The notes beneath the pieces were generated by a model that made no database searches, was not told where the DNA came from, and was given only the letters and a program-made list of their open reading frames with translations. From contig CM038470.1 in assembly GCA_021464415.1 (NCBI GenBank), forward strand, positions 12,412,394 to 12,476,393: a stretch of 64,000 bases of DNA, given 5' to 3'. Numbering within the stretch: position 1 is the first letter of the stretch; each line of letters starts with the position of its first letter. The position numbers and the translations under genes are program-made. The DNA comes from Lonicera japonica. Lineage: Eukaryota > Streptophyta > Magnoliopsida > Dipsacales > Caprifoliaceae. This document shows positions 41,870 to 54,086 of the stretch, piece after piece.

Positions 41870-44691
41870 CTTTATATATATATATGGCCAAATAGGCAAA
41901 GAGATGGCTCAGGTTACTTGGAAAAGGTCCTAATGCTCCACCAGATGGGGGGTAACTATAGCAATAGTTGGGTGGAAATAATGTTAATTTTAATGTACAA
42001 TAAAGAAGAGACATTTGTACCTTGGAGGGGTATCCCTTGTGTGATGATGATCGTACATATATAACTAGCTAGTTACCAAACAACCAAAAACTACTACTAC
42101 CTTTTTTATATATCCAACACTTTAATTTCACCCACCACATTTGCCTATTGATCATAAGATGGATGGAGGTGGATGAATTTAAAATTGATAATTAAAATTT
42201 ATGTATTTTAGCACTAACATGAATTTTGTCATTTAAAGGACTCGGATCCACCTCACCCCCTTGAGAAATCTGAGTTATGATAGAGAGGGAGTGGGGGCAC
42301 AATATATAGAAAGGCCTGCAGCAATGGTTTGTGAGGCCCACTTAATGTTTGGACAAAATCAAGCATCATGCGCTATGATCGATCATGAGGCCGGGGTACG
42401 TACTCAACTAATTACATACATACATATACATGCATCATTTGGATGGCTAGCTTAATTTAATTAATTTCATGCCTTCTCTTAATAATAATAATAATAATAA
42501 TTCACTCTTCTTCGATCTTGTTGGAAATATATAATTAGTAGCTTACTTGGATTTTCTAGCTCCTTCATAATTAATAATACTCTAACATGGGTGAAATTAG
42601 AAATTCAAAAGTTTAACTCATTTTCAAGATGGTTGAAATTGATCATACCATAGCTAGTATAATAGTATAGATATGACTCGAGATGCTGCATGGCCTTATG
42701 CAATACTGATGCACAAACTAATTTATTTAAGAATTTATCTTTGTATTCAAATTACATTGATTATATTTAAAATATTCTCTGTTTAAATAACAACTTGAAA
42801 AATGATAGAAAAAACAACTAATTTGTGTGTGAAGTTGGAAAATAAGTTGAGCATTTGGTGAGATACTCTACATCTCATACTTATTTTTACAATTATATAT
42901 TGTACATCCTTTTTAATTTTTTGTGTAAAAAATTTTCTCCTCACCCCCACTCAACTTAATTATTTTCTTAATTCTCAAACAAATAAATTATTTTTTCAAT
43001 CATTTTAATTTCCATCTTAATATATCCTTCTACTCCTTCCCACATATCTGGATATGCAATTTTTTTACTACGTTATATCTATAATTAATCTATTTCTGAA
43101 GAAATGGTTATTGACTATTTGATGGTTTTACTTATATATATATATATATATATATAATTCATCACATTTTTTTTTTGGTCTGGCCGCATTACATTAGGTA
43201 AAAATGTTAAGAGACTCTTTTTCAAAGAGTTTTAAATACAACGTCCAAGATATCACTTATCTTAATAAAAAAGTCTAAGAAAAATCATAATATCACTCTC
43301 TGATCAGGCACAATTATATTAAATGTGAGAGTGGAATGTTTTAATTTGATTGCAAGCATGTTAATACAAATAATGACAGATAATGTCCTGTAAGGTCCCT
43401 GGCCCCACCCCCACCATTATACATGATGGCCCTTAACTTCCAATCTTACAAAATAGATGTCAGTCCGTGAAAATATTTTGCAGTTAAATTTTTATGAAAG
43501 GGGGACGCGTACATCGAATGCTCAATTTAATTTATTTCTGCTGAAATTAAACTCGATTTATTGATTGGATCCGTGTGCATTTGAGGAATCATTCTTCAGT
43601 TTAATTTGGTGGTGAACATCGCCTCAGCTCATTTGTTTGGAATCTACAAAATACAATTTAATGTTGGTAATTTTTATTTTTACATATTTTTTATCTTGTT
43701 TTGTAGGTCGACATCAATTTTTCATTCGATCTGAAATTTACATATGTATCCAAAATAAAAAAACGGGTTAGAATTCAAATTACTTCAGATATAAGTCAAT
43801 CCCTTGATCATACAAATGCAAGTGTAATCATTAGCTTCTTAATTAGATAAAATATACTTAACCACTAGGATTAGTCTAATGGCCACAACTCACTCCCGAC
43901 CAATAGCAGAGCCAAAAATTCAACCAAAGGAGAGTCAAAATTTAAAGTATACAAAAGTATAATTTTAAAGTCATAAAATTTAAACGCAAACATGACAACG
44001 TGTATTAGTCTTTCATATAGATATATACATATACAATAAAAATTATGCATAGAACTAAATATAATATATTTTTTCAAAAAAAGATGCAAATTTAAACATG
44101 TATTATACATATATATATATATATATATATATAAATTTATTTGAAAATTGTTGATCACTAATTTGGTGTTTGAGTGACAAAGAAAACCTCCACCGGTGCA
44201 TCGGATATGATGGGGACCTTTAAATAAGTTAATCGCAGTGCACGGTGATAGTAATGATTGTGATGGTGGCACTGTACGTTGTGGAAGAAAAAGATAGGAG
44301 GGAAAAGAGGAGGAAGAACAGTGGGTGGATATTTTATCGAAACAAAGGGCCAGAGAAAAGTAAGAATGGATCTAGTTTTTGTCATTTTTTGTATATTGAT
44401 ATAATTAATAATCTCATGTCTAAATTTGTTCCTAAAGGAAATGGCGATAAAGAAAACTCTTACACTTACGTACTGTGAAGTATAAAGTTTAGCACATAGG
44501 TCCCTATGATTTTTATTTATTTATTTTAAGAAAAAAATCATATGTAATAAAAAAAATTAAAAATCAAGGAGGGTTAATTGCCCCTTGCCCTTTGTTAGCA
44601 TCGTCCCTGCTCTTGACTAGCGGAAGATTTTGAATTCGAATCCTGCACAATGTAGTCAAAGATAAAACACATATATATTTAGACTAGTATT
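41870..44691. other. Intergenic stretch with repeats, no recognised gene
   Basis: Contains an (AAT)n run (42479-42501), a decayed family-A MITE-like piece near 42775-43000 (TCTGTTTAAATAACAACTTG, GAGATACTCTACATCTCATA), (TA)n runs at 43135-43156 and 44107-44133, and a GCAGAGCCAAAAATTCAACC segment near 43907 reminiscent of other transposon ends. Frames at 41840-42064, 42261-42455, 43871-44478 are not recognisable proteins. Confidence 0.4.
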
Positions 44692-45267
44692 TGTAAACAC
44701 CCCAATTTACATCACCGTAAAAATCCTAACAAACTCTCTGAGAGTTCATGACAAGTTAAGAACTCACTGAGCACATTAAGTCCAGTACTCACCAACACAC
44801 AGAGCCCAGCACTCACTAAACCACTACATTCAAAACTTACAAGCACTGAGTTTAAAAGAGTTTGTCGCATGACAAATATCCCCGACAAAACCTTCTTTTG
44901 TCTAGTCCAATCATAAACTAACACGTGTTATTGTTAGAAGGGACAAAGGTTACTTTTTGTAGTACGACTAACTCTCCCCGAGTATAAATAGACCTCCGAC
45001 CTCTCTTGCATTTAAGACAACTTCACAGTGCACTTATGACGGATTTTCTTAGGAATCCCACCCCTCTTTCTTATATTATTTGACCCTGAAGCCTTCTCAA
45101 AAGCACCCTTTGATATTATTTTATTTCTACAAAAGTCTCGGGTCTAATCTCGGCACTCGGAGTGCTATAGTCTAAAGCACCGCCCGAAACATCCTAAAGA
45201 GGAAAAGTAAATACACGCTGGAGGTTTTTCTGCCAGCTTTATTTTCTCTCTTATTTATATTATATCA
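44692..45267 (+). mobile_element. Probable LTR fragment with TATA box
   Basis: Begins TGTAAACACCCCAATTTACA, has AGTATAAATAGACCTCC (TATA at 44983-44990) and a CTCGGCACTCGGAGTGCTAT block in the expected U5 part, and could end TATATTATATCA. The flanks do not give a 5-bp duplication, so it is either truncated or the ends are misplaced. No internal retrotransposon genes follow. Confidence 0.4.
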
Positions 45268-46336
45268 ACGGGGAGGTAGTCATCTAAATTTTCTTTTAAA
45301 TTAAAATCTCTTTATACCCGTTTATACTAGCAATGTAGACTTATTTTTTAGCCATTGTTATGTCCACTTTCTAGTTAGACAAACTTGTCGAATTATTAAT
45401 ACTATGCTGCTTTCAAATATTATCTATTCAAGATACTAATAAAACCTCTTTTAATTACTAGAAGCAATGTAAGTTGAATTAGTGTCCACACAAACTTTCA
45501 AAATGCAAACCAATCAATTTGAATGTATGAATATCAAATCGGATATATTATGTCTCCCTTTATAGATTATAGAATGGTATATCTAGTATACTCCCCTTGA
45601 GAGTAAATTACATATCAAATCAATTTTGATAAAACTCGAACCTTTTTTCAAATGTTCAATCAACCAATTGAGATATCTGATCTTATTATATGATGAAACA
45701 ATTTCGAATTAATCTCATATTTTCAAACTAATAAAGATAATTTTGTCACAAGCAATCAAACTTTAACATATATAAAAACCAAAAAAAAATCGAGTAAGTA
45801 AAAATACATTATTTTCACCCTTCTCCCGATTTACCTCAAATTAGTTTTTCAATAGACGTTATTAAAAAGTGGTAAAAGATTAGTAATAGTAAGTAAGTTA
45901 TCTAAGATAAAATAAACACATGAGACCACTAGAGACCGAAAGGGCAGAGCGTTTGTCTAATACCTTTCCAATTCGTCATATAGTTTTCGAACCTTGTAAC
46001 ACCTTGATTTTGTAAACAAACGTGTAAAGAAAAGGTTTATCGATAAGTTTTTCCCTTTATATAACTCTTTTGTCTGTTTTCTCGTGAAATGTACTAGCGA
46101 CTCTGAAATGAACCTTCCTACATTTAAAAACAGGATAGAGGGATACACGATATGAATTATCGCCGTATAGAAGTAAATGGACTGTTGGAACTTTCTCTAG
46201 TATCTAAGGCCCCTAATTTAAATTGGGACTAAGGGCCGCGTTCGCTAATTCTCACAATATTAAATGCCAATTGCACTATATATATATATATATATTAGTC
46301 TATTTACCCCTCACATAATTATCATCTTAATTATAA
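45268..46336. other. AT-rich intergenic stretch
   Basis: A possible lone Harbinger-like end (GGGCCGCGTTCGCTAATTCT) is at 46223. Otherwise nothing recognised. Confidence 0.4.
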
Positions 46337-46868
46337 GGGTGCATTTGGATCGCGAAATTTGAATTGACTTTGAGATTCATAAATATAGGATTTGAAAATC
46401 AAATATTTGAAATTCCAAGAATTTCAAATACTGTGTTTGGTTAACCAATTATAGAATTTGATTTCTACATGCGAATATTTATTTGCTTAAAACCATATTT
46501 CATTAACATGCTATATTTATTTTTAGCATAGCGTAAATACTATAAACTTAATTTTACTATAGCACACACTACAAATAATAGTAAAAGAAATTGTTGAATC
46601 GTTAATAACACTACTCGCATTATATTTAAAAAAATAAATAACCATATAAAAAAATTTACAAAAGCTAATTCTTTGTATTTGACCATTTTTACGAATCATA
46701 TATGGCTAAAGATCATATTATTATATCTCAATTATTGGTGCATTTATTTTATGTATTATTTATATATTGGATTCATATTATATTTAATTTACATCAAAAC
46801 TGATTCTAATTTTAATGATAACAATAATAATTAATTAATTGTTATTATAACTAATTACATCGTCATCC

Positions 46869-46914
<46 letters not shown>

Positions 46915-47159
46915 GTATAACAATAAAATGATCCAAAATCAATTTATTTCCTAATCTTTCTGCTTTGGATTTGGAAATAACACCCCTCTCTAAGATTTGA
47001 GAAGTTATAATTTAAACTAAAAATCAAATCCTAGGATTTGAAGCGATTTGTAAATATCAATTTCTCTTATTTTGATCTAAACAAAATATTTGAATTTAAG
47101 GTCCCAAATCCAATTCTTAAGCCCAAATCCCCCATCAAATCTCGAATCCAAACACGCCC
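46337..47159. mobile_element. Harbinger-like non-autonomous element
   Basis: Left end GGGTGCATTTGGATCGCGAA and complemented right end GGGCGTGTTTGGATTCGAGA form the GGGYGYRTTTGGAT terminus of PIF/Harbinger-type elements, followed by repeated AAATTTGAATT/CAAATCC motifs in opposite orientation at the two ends. 823 bp, interrupted by an (ATT)n run (46870-46913). No matching TWA flanks were found. Confidence 0.6.
46870..46913 (+). repeat. (ATT)n microsatellite, about 14 units
   Basis: Uninterrupted ATT/TTA repeats inside the Harbinger-like element. Confidence 0.95.
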
Positions 47160-47675
47160 GGGAATTTTGTTAATATTAGACCCCCCAACTTTGTTCTTTT
47201 CCACACCTAGTTTATATATAAATTAATTAGATTTAAAAATTAATATCCCTTATTATATCTATTAACACCATTTCTCCCTTATACGTACAAATACAAGTGT
47301 ACATGTATGTTCAAAACTAACAACCCCACATATGGTTATACATCCAAGGATGAAATAATACGGTTATCTCTTTTAATAGAATTTTTGACTTGGCTATATA
47401 AAGGGGAAGAGGCATGGCTCCTTTGAAATTTAAAAAAATATATAGAGTTCTGTAAGTTTCAAGATTCAGTGCTTAGTTTGTAATTATTTTAAACATTAAG
47501 GTGAGCTTTGTAAGAATATTATCCTAAAAGAGAAAATAAAGCTTCTTCAATCAGAAGCTTTTCAATTACAATCATTAGTCAACTCTTATGGACGTTTTTG
47601 CAATTTTTCAAACTAAAGGTTTTTATTTGTATCTTTTTGGTATTATAAGGTTAATCATGTAATAGGGATGTACAC

Positions 47676-49715
47676 TGTAATACCTTGTCATTTAAATTTT
47701 TTAATTAATTAATCATAAGCTATCACTAATTAAGTGAAATTTTGAGGATTAAGGACCTAACAAAGTGCATTGAAATAGGCACGATCGATCATAAAACTCA
47801 AACTTGGGACCTTTTTTAAACTTAAGCCATGATCGATCATGAGATGAGTGCTCTCTGGAGTATATATGTTTAAAATTTGGCCATGATCGATCATGGCCAG
47901 GGAAAAAAACAAGGTTGGACCTATTTTTACAATTTCATTTGAGACATTTTCGTCATTTTTCATCATATTAGCCTCTATTAGTCAAGAAACATACTAGAGA
48001 AAGTTGAGAGAGAGAGAGAGAGAGAATTTAAAGAAAGTTTGAAATTTTGAAAAAAATTTGGAAATTAGTGGAATTTTTCAAATTTACTTGGATCTTTGCA
48101 AGAATCCTTTATCATCAACTCCAATTTGGCTTAGGGGTTGGCTATTGTTGAGGAAGAGCTTAAGATTTTAGTGGTTAAAGCATCCAACTTCGTCCTTAGT
48201 TTGAAATCTCTTGAAGTAGGGGTTTAATTTTGTTCCTTTGATTGATTATTTGAAATTATATCTAGTTTGTTCTTGCATGTGTCAAATTAAACTTACAAGT
48301 TTACCAACATGTGTAAATTGCCGGGATTTGTAAGTCTATAAAGGTATCTTGCCATGCATGCATTGATGTTAAATAATTATGTTGTTGCTTAAATTACGCA
48401 AGTATAGTTATTGATTGAATTGTGATCATGAGAATTGAGTGGCAAATCTTAAGCGATGGGAAGAGAACATAGGATTATCATGCATGTACATGATTATCTT
48501 AATTCTCTTATTAAAAACCATTTAACAGAATAATTATGGTACAGTTATTCTCATCGCTCAAGATTTATTATAAATTTACGAAGTCTTGAGTAATTCTTGC
48601 ATGTATATTGCATTCTTTTCTGTATAGCATGCATGAACACGTACTTGAAATGTCAACCCGAAGTTTGATGCCGTTTTACATTGATTACTATTGATATTAT
48701 GGAGGAATTATATCGATTATATGAAATCTTCAATCTTCTATCTCAGGGAAGAATATATATAATTAGTCTATCACAATATGCACTACATTAACCACGTGTA
48801 TTTTGGTGGCGATCATGCTTACGATATTGGAATGTCCTTGTTGGTTATAAATAAGTAAGGCTCGGTATTCTTGGGTTGAAAATCCCTAAACCTTTAGAGT
48901 GCAACAATGAGCGTTGTATATATAGGGCCTGTGGTGGGTAGCTTAGAAACCTAGGTATGACAAGGCATGATTCTTATTTGTGATTTAGAATTCGGTGGAT
49001 TCTTATGAAATATTCGGTGGAATATAGGTCGTCATCGTTCTTGGCTTTGATATGGTATCGGAACCGCAATCATTTTGTACATATATCTATGGAGCTGTAG
49101 TTGCGAAATCTTATTCGGTAAAAAGGGTTGACACAAGAAGCAAGGTCCAGGTGACATTGCATTGAGCGTGGGATGCATAAAAAATAATATGATTAAAGTT
49201 CCTAATTAATGGATAAATGCTTAAATGTGTTGTTTGATTTCTTAATTATATGTTAAACCTCTACTGAGCATAGAGTTTGCTCACTCAGCTCCTTGCTTTA
49301 TATGAAAAAAAAATCATGTGATTAATCAACAAGAGGCGAGGTCAGGAACATAATAAAAGACTCTGACACCAACGTTTCATTTTGTTGCGGATAACTTGTA
49401 TATATTCGGCTAACCCAGAGGTATCCAAAGTTATGTTAATTTTCCATGCTATTAAGTTTAAGACTAAAGTTTATAATATGTAATCTAAACTTGGTATTTG
49501 AGAATTGTTTATGTATTTTTATTTTTTTAATTAATACCGTCTACTGGATATGTTTGTATATGTGTGAAATGAATGTACAGTCAGGTAATTTTGTGAATTA
49601 TACGATTGTTTACAATAAACAACTCATTTGTAACTACACCTATGACGACAGGTTAATAGCGACTCGAGCCCTAATTGCATAGTTGACATACGTTGATTAA
49701 GGTAAGGGCGTTACA
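47676..49715 (+). mobile_element. Solo LTR, chromovirus (Ty3/gypsy) type, 2.04 kb
   Basis: Begins TGTAATACCTTGTC and ends GGTAAGGGCGTTACA, the TGTAAYACC...GGGCGTTACA signature of plant chromovirus LTRs of the Tekay/Del type. Flanks TACAC (47671-47675) and TACAT (49716-49720) agree in four of five bases. CTACTGAGCATAGAGTTTGC..CTCACTCAGC (49261-49293) matches a block often seen in these LTRs. CATGATCGATCATG-like palindromes occur at 47779, 47828 and 47881. No gag-pol follows, so this is a solo LTR. Confidence 0.8.
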
Positions 49716-49720
49716 TACAT

Positions 49721-51415
49721 AAAATTAATCTTTGAAGCAAAAGGCCTTGTATTATGATCATTCAACCATTCAAAAGAAAATAAGCTCTAGTATCTTAATA
49801 TATTCATTTTTCCCCTAGTTTTGATTGTCTGGCCAGGAGAATTTATACTTTTTGTCTCAAATTAAGAGTTTTATCTTAATTTTTTTAAAAATTAAATTAT
49901 TTCAGCATAATCCATCATGAAAAATAAAACTTATTTACTACAATGAAATTTGGTAGGATTATGCCCCAAAGTTGAAATAGGTCTTTCATAAAAAAATGTT
50001 CCAAAAACAAAAGTGAGAGTTCTAATTTAGAATTGTAAAAATATTTGTATAAGATCTATTTTTTTATTTTATTTTTTTGCTTGAAAAAATAAATTCTATT
50101 ATAGTGCCAATTTAACTTCCTCAATTCAAATACCAACTCTACCACTGGATATATATATATATATATAATCACATCATTGATACATACAGTTACACGTCTC
50201 TATTAATTGTACGTGTGTATGTGGAGAATGTAATATTATTGCTTATGAAATAAGCACATATATATATATATATATACAAGAGTTTTTGAGAGAGAGAGAG
50301 AGAGAGAGAAGAGGGAACATGGATGGGGACCATAGGCGTAGGGGCATTGAATAAAATACGTAAAATAGTAACGCAAAAACAATAATACTACCACCCGACT
50401 TGTTGGGAATTTCTAAGAAGAGATGGCTGACCCACTTCACCTAAACAAAATATAAAGCCTTCTCCATGTGCCCCGGTTTTTCTTAACCAATTCGGCTCTT
50501 CAACAATTCACACGCGCAACCACCAATTTTTTCAAATGGGGCAAATTTAATAACCTCACTTTATATATATATATAAATAATAATAATAATGATACTATTT
50601 TTATTTAAAACTAGAGGAGCAACATTAATACTATTAGTAAATTTTAAAAAGGGAGGGGGGAACTTAATTAAGATACATAAATTTACAATTTTTAAAATAA
50701 AATTGCAGGGTTAAAATTGTTAATTACATAAAATTGGGAGGGGGGAATTGTTCCACTTAACTTGAATGTGATTCCACCACTGCACACCCAAACCTACGTG
50801 TATATATATATATATATATATATAGGGTCTGCATATGGTACGTATCGTCTTTTTAGCCAAATATTGAAATATGTTTTTAGTAACAAAAATTCTTTAATAA
50901 AAGTACAGTGCGTTTCTGAACAATTCATACCAAATTCTCGATGTATATATATTGGAATAATAACCATACACAATACGTGTGCATAGTGTGTTTTATTGCT
51001 TAATTATGTAACTCTTACCATAGTTTAGGCAAACTATGGCACACACGAAATAAATTACTATTAACACCTTAAAAATAGGAAGGCGTTTCCCATAGAAGTT
51101 TATTAGCAGCCGCTTGCAAGTGTAGCATTTATTCCTTGTGACTCGATTAGTGTAGCATAAACCCTTTATCCTTGTGTAATAGTGTAGGTAGCTATAGTAC
51201 TATAATGTAGCATAAACCCTTTATCTTTGAGTTCAGGTGAGTCGTTTTAACTACCGGCCACTGGAACAACTCAATTGCTCATTCAACTCAGTTGGTGAGA
51301 CTCAAACTTAACATCTCGAATATAGTATAATCTTAAAAGTTCAATTTTAATTGTATCAAAAGTAATATGATGATGTAAATTGTCTAAGCCAGATTACATT
51401 TAAATTAATGTTCTT
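49721..51415. other. Intergenic stretch with Stowaway-like pieces and microsatellites
   Basis: Half-conserved Stowaway-like end at about 49852 (TTTTGTCTCAAATTAAGAGT) and related text near 50020; (TA)n runs at 50149-50166, 50260-50276 and 50800-50823; (GA)n at 50288-50309; GGGAGGGGGGAA twice (50649 and 50738). No gene recognised. Confidence 0.45.
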
Positions 51416-51853
51416 TTAGGTTGCGTTTGACGCGACGGATAAGAAGGTCGGATTGGATAAAATAAGGGTCGGATAAGATAGGATGAAGATCAATCGGATA
51501 ACACTTATTCCAGTCTTGCGTTTGACATAGTCCCAGATTAAATGACCAAATAGAATATTATAATCCAATCGTGTTTGAAATCTGCCGGATATGATTATTG
51601 TTTTACCAGTTTTACTGATATACCCTTATTGTGCATTTAACAAGGTAAATTATAAGAATTTCACTAAATTCAAGAAAAAATATTATAATTATTAAATGTA
51701 AAAAAGATATTAAATAATTGCAAAAAAATAAAATAAGATAAATAATCATAAAGAATGTCAAAATATGCCAAAATGAAAACTAAATAGTCTCAATTTTATT
51801 CTTCATAAAAAGAAATAAATTAATATAGGTTCCATCCACTCTAACAACATCTG

Positions 51854-51964
51854 CTATAAAAAACTAGACGGTTCATCAAGTAGTTGGACAACAAACTCCA
51901 TCCGCTCCTCTTCCAACATTGAAATAAAGATATCGACGTAATCTGCACGCTCTGCAATCTTCTT
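51854..51964 (-). pseudogene. Decayed C-terminal coding fragment in the Harbinger element
   Basis: The minus strand reads KKIAERADYVDIFISMLEEE and ends at a TAG after LLDEPSSFL. The acidic, helical composition resembles the C-terminal end of the Myb/SANT-like ORF that accompanies PIF/Harbinger transposases, which would fit the element, but the fragment is too short to prove it. Confidence 0.35.
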
Positions 51965-52054
51965 GGCAGTGGAGATGTTTGTATATATTAATAAATGAAA
52001 CAAAGCTAGGTCATGGTTGGTCTTACTGGCAATGGAGATGTGTTGTAATGGAGC

Positions 52055-52630
52055 TAGAGCTGGCCCTGGGCATAGGCGATCTATGCAGTCACCTAGGGCC
52101 TCTGACGTATAGGGCCCCCAAATTTTTTTTTCCTTATATATAAGTTATAATAGGTAAAATTAAAATATTTTTTGGCTGAATAAAAGCAAACAACAAGACA
52201 ATTGTTCTAACGAATGATGGTGCTTGTCTTACATCTCGAGTTTGGAGTCTTGGTATGGACGGGATTGAGCTTCCTTCTTTTTTTTTCTTTTCTTTTTTAA
52301 CAAGTACACAATCCTAAGTTCTCAATTCAACAAAAATAAAAAAAGAAAATACAATAAAATAACCCTAGACCCTATATATCGATGAGTTTATTTGAATTTT
52401 TTTCCCTGTTGTTGAAAAAGACGCTATCTTTTAGTTTTTGTCTTAACTAAATTCAATATGAATAGGAAATTTAGTTACTCTTTTTGTTACTTTTCAAATC
52501 TCACAATTTGTATATATATATATATATATATTTGTTAGAGTTTATTGATATAATTATGTTACATGAATAAACAAAACGGCCCCAAAATCAAAATTCGCGT
52601 AAAGGCCTCCAAAACTCAGGACCGGCCCTG
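52055..52630. mobile_element. hAT element nested in the Harbinger element, perfect 8-bp TSD
   Basis: Flanked by AATGGAGC on both sides (52047-52054, 52631-52638). Left end TAGAGCTGGCCCTGGGC; complemented right end CAGGGCCGGTCCTGAG, the CAGGGCCGG terminus typical of hAT elements. 576 bp with TAGGCGAT..CACCTAGGGCC in the left sub-terminal region and a (TA)n run at about 52510-52530. Confidence 0.85.
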
Positions 52631-53079
52631 AATGGAGCAATGATGGCAAGTCGGCAAGGCTTCAAAATTTGTATGTAGCAATTTTTTGGTGGCTGAGAGA
52701 ATAAATTAGTGTAGGGTTTTTATTATTTTCTAGGATAAAATTATCTTTTTTTGACTTAAGCATTTATCCTCCAAAGAACTGGATAACACAATCCCACCTT
52801 TGAGGGATAAAGGAGCAAGTTCGGATTAATAATCCCTCAACGTATCCTATCCGGTAAAGCATCAAACAAATGATAGGATTATTTAATCATATCCCCTCTC
52901 TTAATCCAGTCAATCAAACACGCCCTTAGGACAATCAAGCACCCCTTTATATGTCTTGACATCATGCATTTAGTAGCAAAAAATATATAGATGGCTCTTT
53001 TGATTTAAAAGAAAAAAAAATTACATTCTAGCTTTTTCAAACGCAGAATTTAGTCGTTGTTACAGCATTTATAGTCTCT

Positions 53080-53108
53080 TTTATATTTAGCCACCCCCTT
53101 CTCCCACT

Positions 53109-53155
<47 letters not shown>

Positions 53156-53170
53156 ATTTCTCTCTCTCTC
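53080..53170 (+). promoter_or_regulatory. Putative core promoter and CT-rich leader of MIR393
   Basis: TTTTATATTTAG (about 53078-53090) is a plausible TATA element, followed by a long (CT)n tract (53111-53150, again 53159-53170). CT-rich leaders near plant transcription starts are common. The miR393 stem begins about 60 bp downstream. Confidence 0.4.
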
Positions 53171-53225
53171 ACTAAAAAAAAACATTTTTTGAAGGAGGAG
53201 CTTGGCATAGACTCTTGACTGCAAG

Positions 53226-53345
53226 TGAAGGATGAATCCAAAGGGATCGCATTGATCCCAAAATCTCTTTTTATTTAATTTTCAAATTAGTAATCATGTA
53301 TTGAATTTTTGGATCATGCTATCCCTTTGGATTCCTCCTTTGGTA
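53226..53345 (+). ncRNA. MIR393: MIR393 precursor hairpin
   Basis: TCCAAAGGGATCGCATTGAT followed by CC (53237-53258) is the 22-nt plant miR393 sequence. The opposite arm holds the star strand ATCATGCTATCCCTTTGGAT plus T (53313-53333). They pair with one mismatch and one bulge and leave 2-nt 3' overhangs at both ends, as DCL1 cleavage would. The lower stem continues with GAAGGATGAA against TTCCTCCTTT, and the loop is about 54 nt. miR393 directs cleavage of TIR1/AFB auxin-receptor mRNAs (F-box proteins) and triggers secondary siRNAs, tuning auxin response and immunity; this is established knowledge of the family. Strand and arm order (miRNA on the 5' arm) match known MIR393 genes. Confidence rests on exact mature sequence and structure read by eye. 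Confidence 0.96.
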
Positions 53346-54037
53346 GCTTATAACATACATGCAAAAAGATTTTAATGAATCTATTATGCGCCCATCATCA
53401 CCGGCACTCCGGCAAGTCACCGGATAATTAACGACTCCATCGGAAAGGGCTTGGACCCGCTGGAAGAATTACAGTGCATTCATCTTTAAACAAGTAAGTC
53501 GCTTTCATATATAGCTCTTCTGAATTTTGACACAAATTAAGAAATCAATTAAATTTTTACAATCGAAAAAAATAAATAAAATTATTCTTTAGTACTAATT
53601 ATATATATACCTTAAACCATTGATTTGAGACAGGGGATAAGAATTAGTGTTTTGCTTCTTTTACTTTTAATAAAACTAAACATAGATTTATGTTCAACAT
53701 ATTGTAAATATAATCTGGACTTTTTTAAAAAAAAACTACCAGACATTTTTATTTTATTTTTTATAAATAAAAGATGTAGCATTTTCTTCCCTGAAGATCA
53801 TGCATTTTTTGTTCCCTATTTATTTGCTCACTTTATTTTTATTCATTTTTTTATACTGTATCATCGTTATAAATATTTCATTCAATATTTTACTCACAGT
53901 CTACATTTTTAAACAATGTGAAAACTTTGGATCTATTTCCAATAGCATAAGGCTCCGCCTTCAAGAAAGGGAGATCATTTCAAGAAAATCCTAATGGGTC
54001 ACTAATCATAATATTATTTTCTTAAACAGTTGTTAGG

Positions 54038-54040
<3 letters not shown>
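53346..54040. other. Sequence downstream of MIR393, probably its primary transcript
   Basis: AT-rich; frames 53625-53912 and 53800-53994 are Phe/Ile-rich chance translations. GTAAGT at 53490 could be a splice donor of the primary transcript. Nothing else recognised. Confidence 0.35.

Positions 54041-54082
<42 letters not shown>
54041..54082 (+). repeat. (CT)n microsatellite, about 21 units
   Basis: Uninterrupted CT repeat followed by a short TA run. Confidence 0.95.

Positions 54083-54086
<4 letters not shown>

Larger units (their letters stand above)
51419..52925. mobile_element. PIF/Harbinger-derived element with TTA TSD
   Basis: Left end GGTTGCGTTTGACGCGACGG and complemented right end GGGCGTGTTTGATTGACTGG, flanked by TTA (51416-51418, 52926-52928). 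Sub-terminal repeats GGATAAGATAGGAT/ATCCTATCC are inverted between the two ends. 1507 bp including a nested hAT. A short open segment remains on the minus strand (51854-51964). Confidence 0.75.

Noticed and set aside
46223..46260. Second Harbinger element
   Set aside because: Only one GGGCCGCGTTCG-type end is visible, without a partner.
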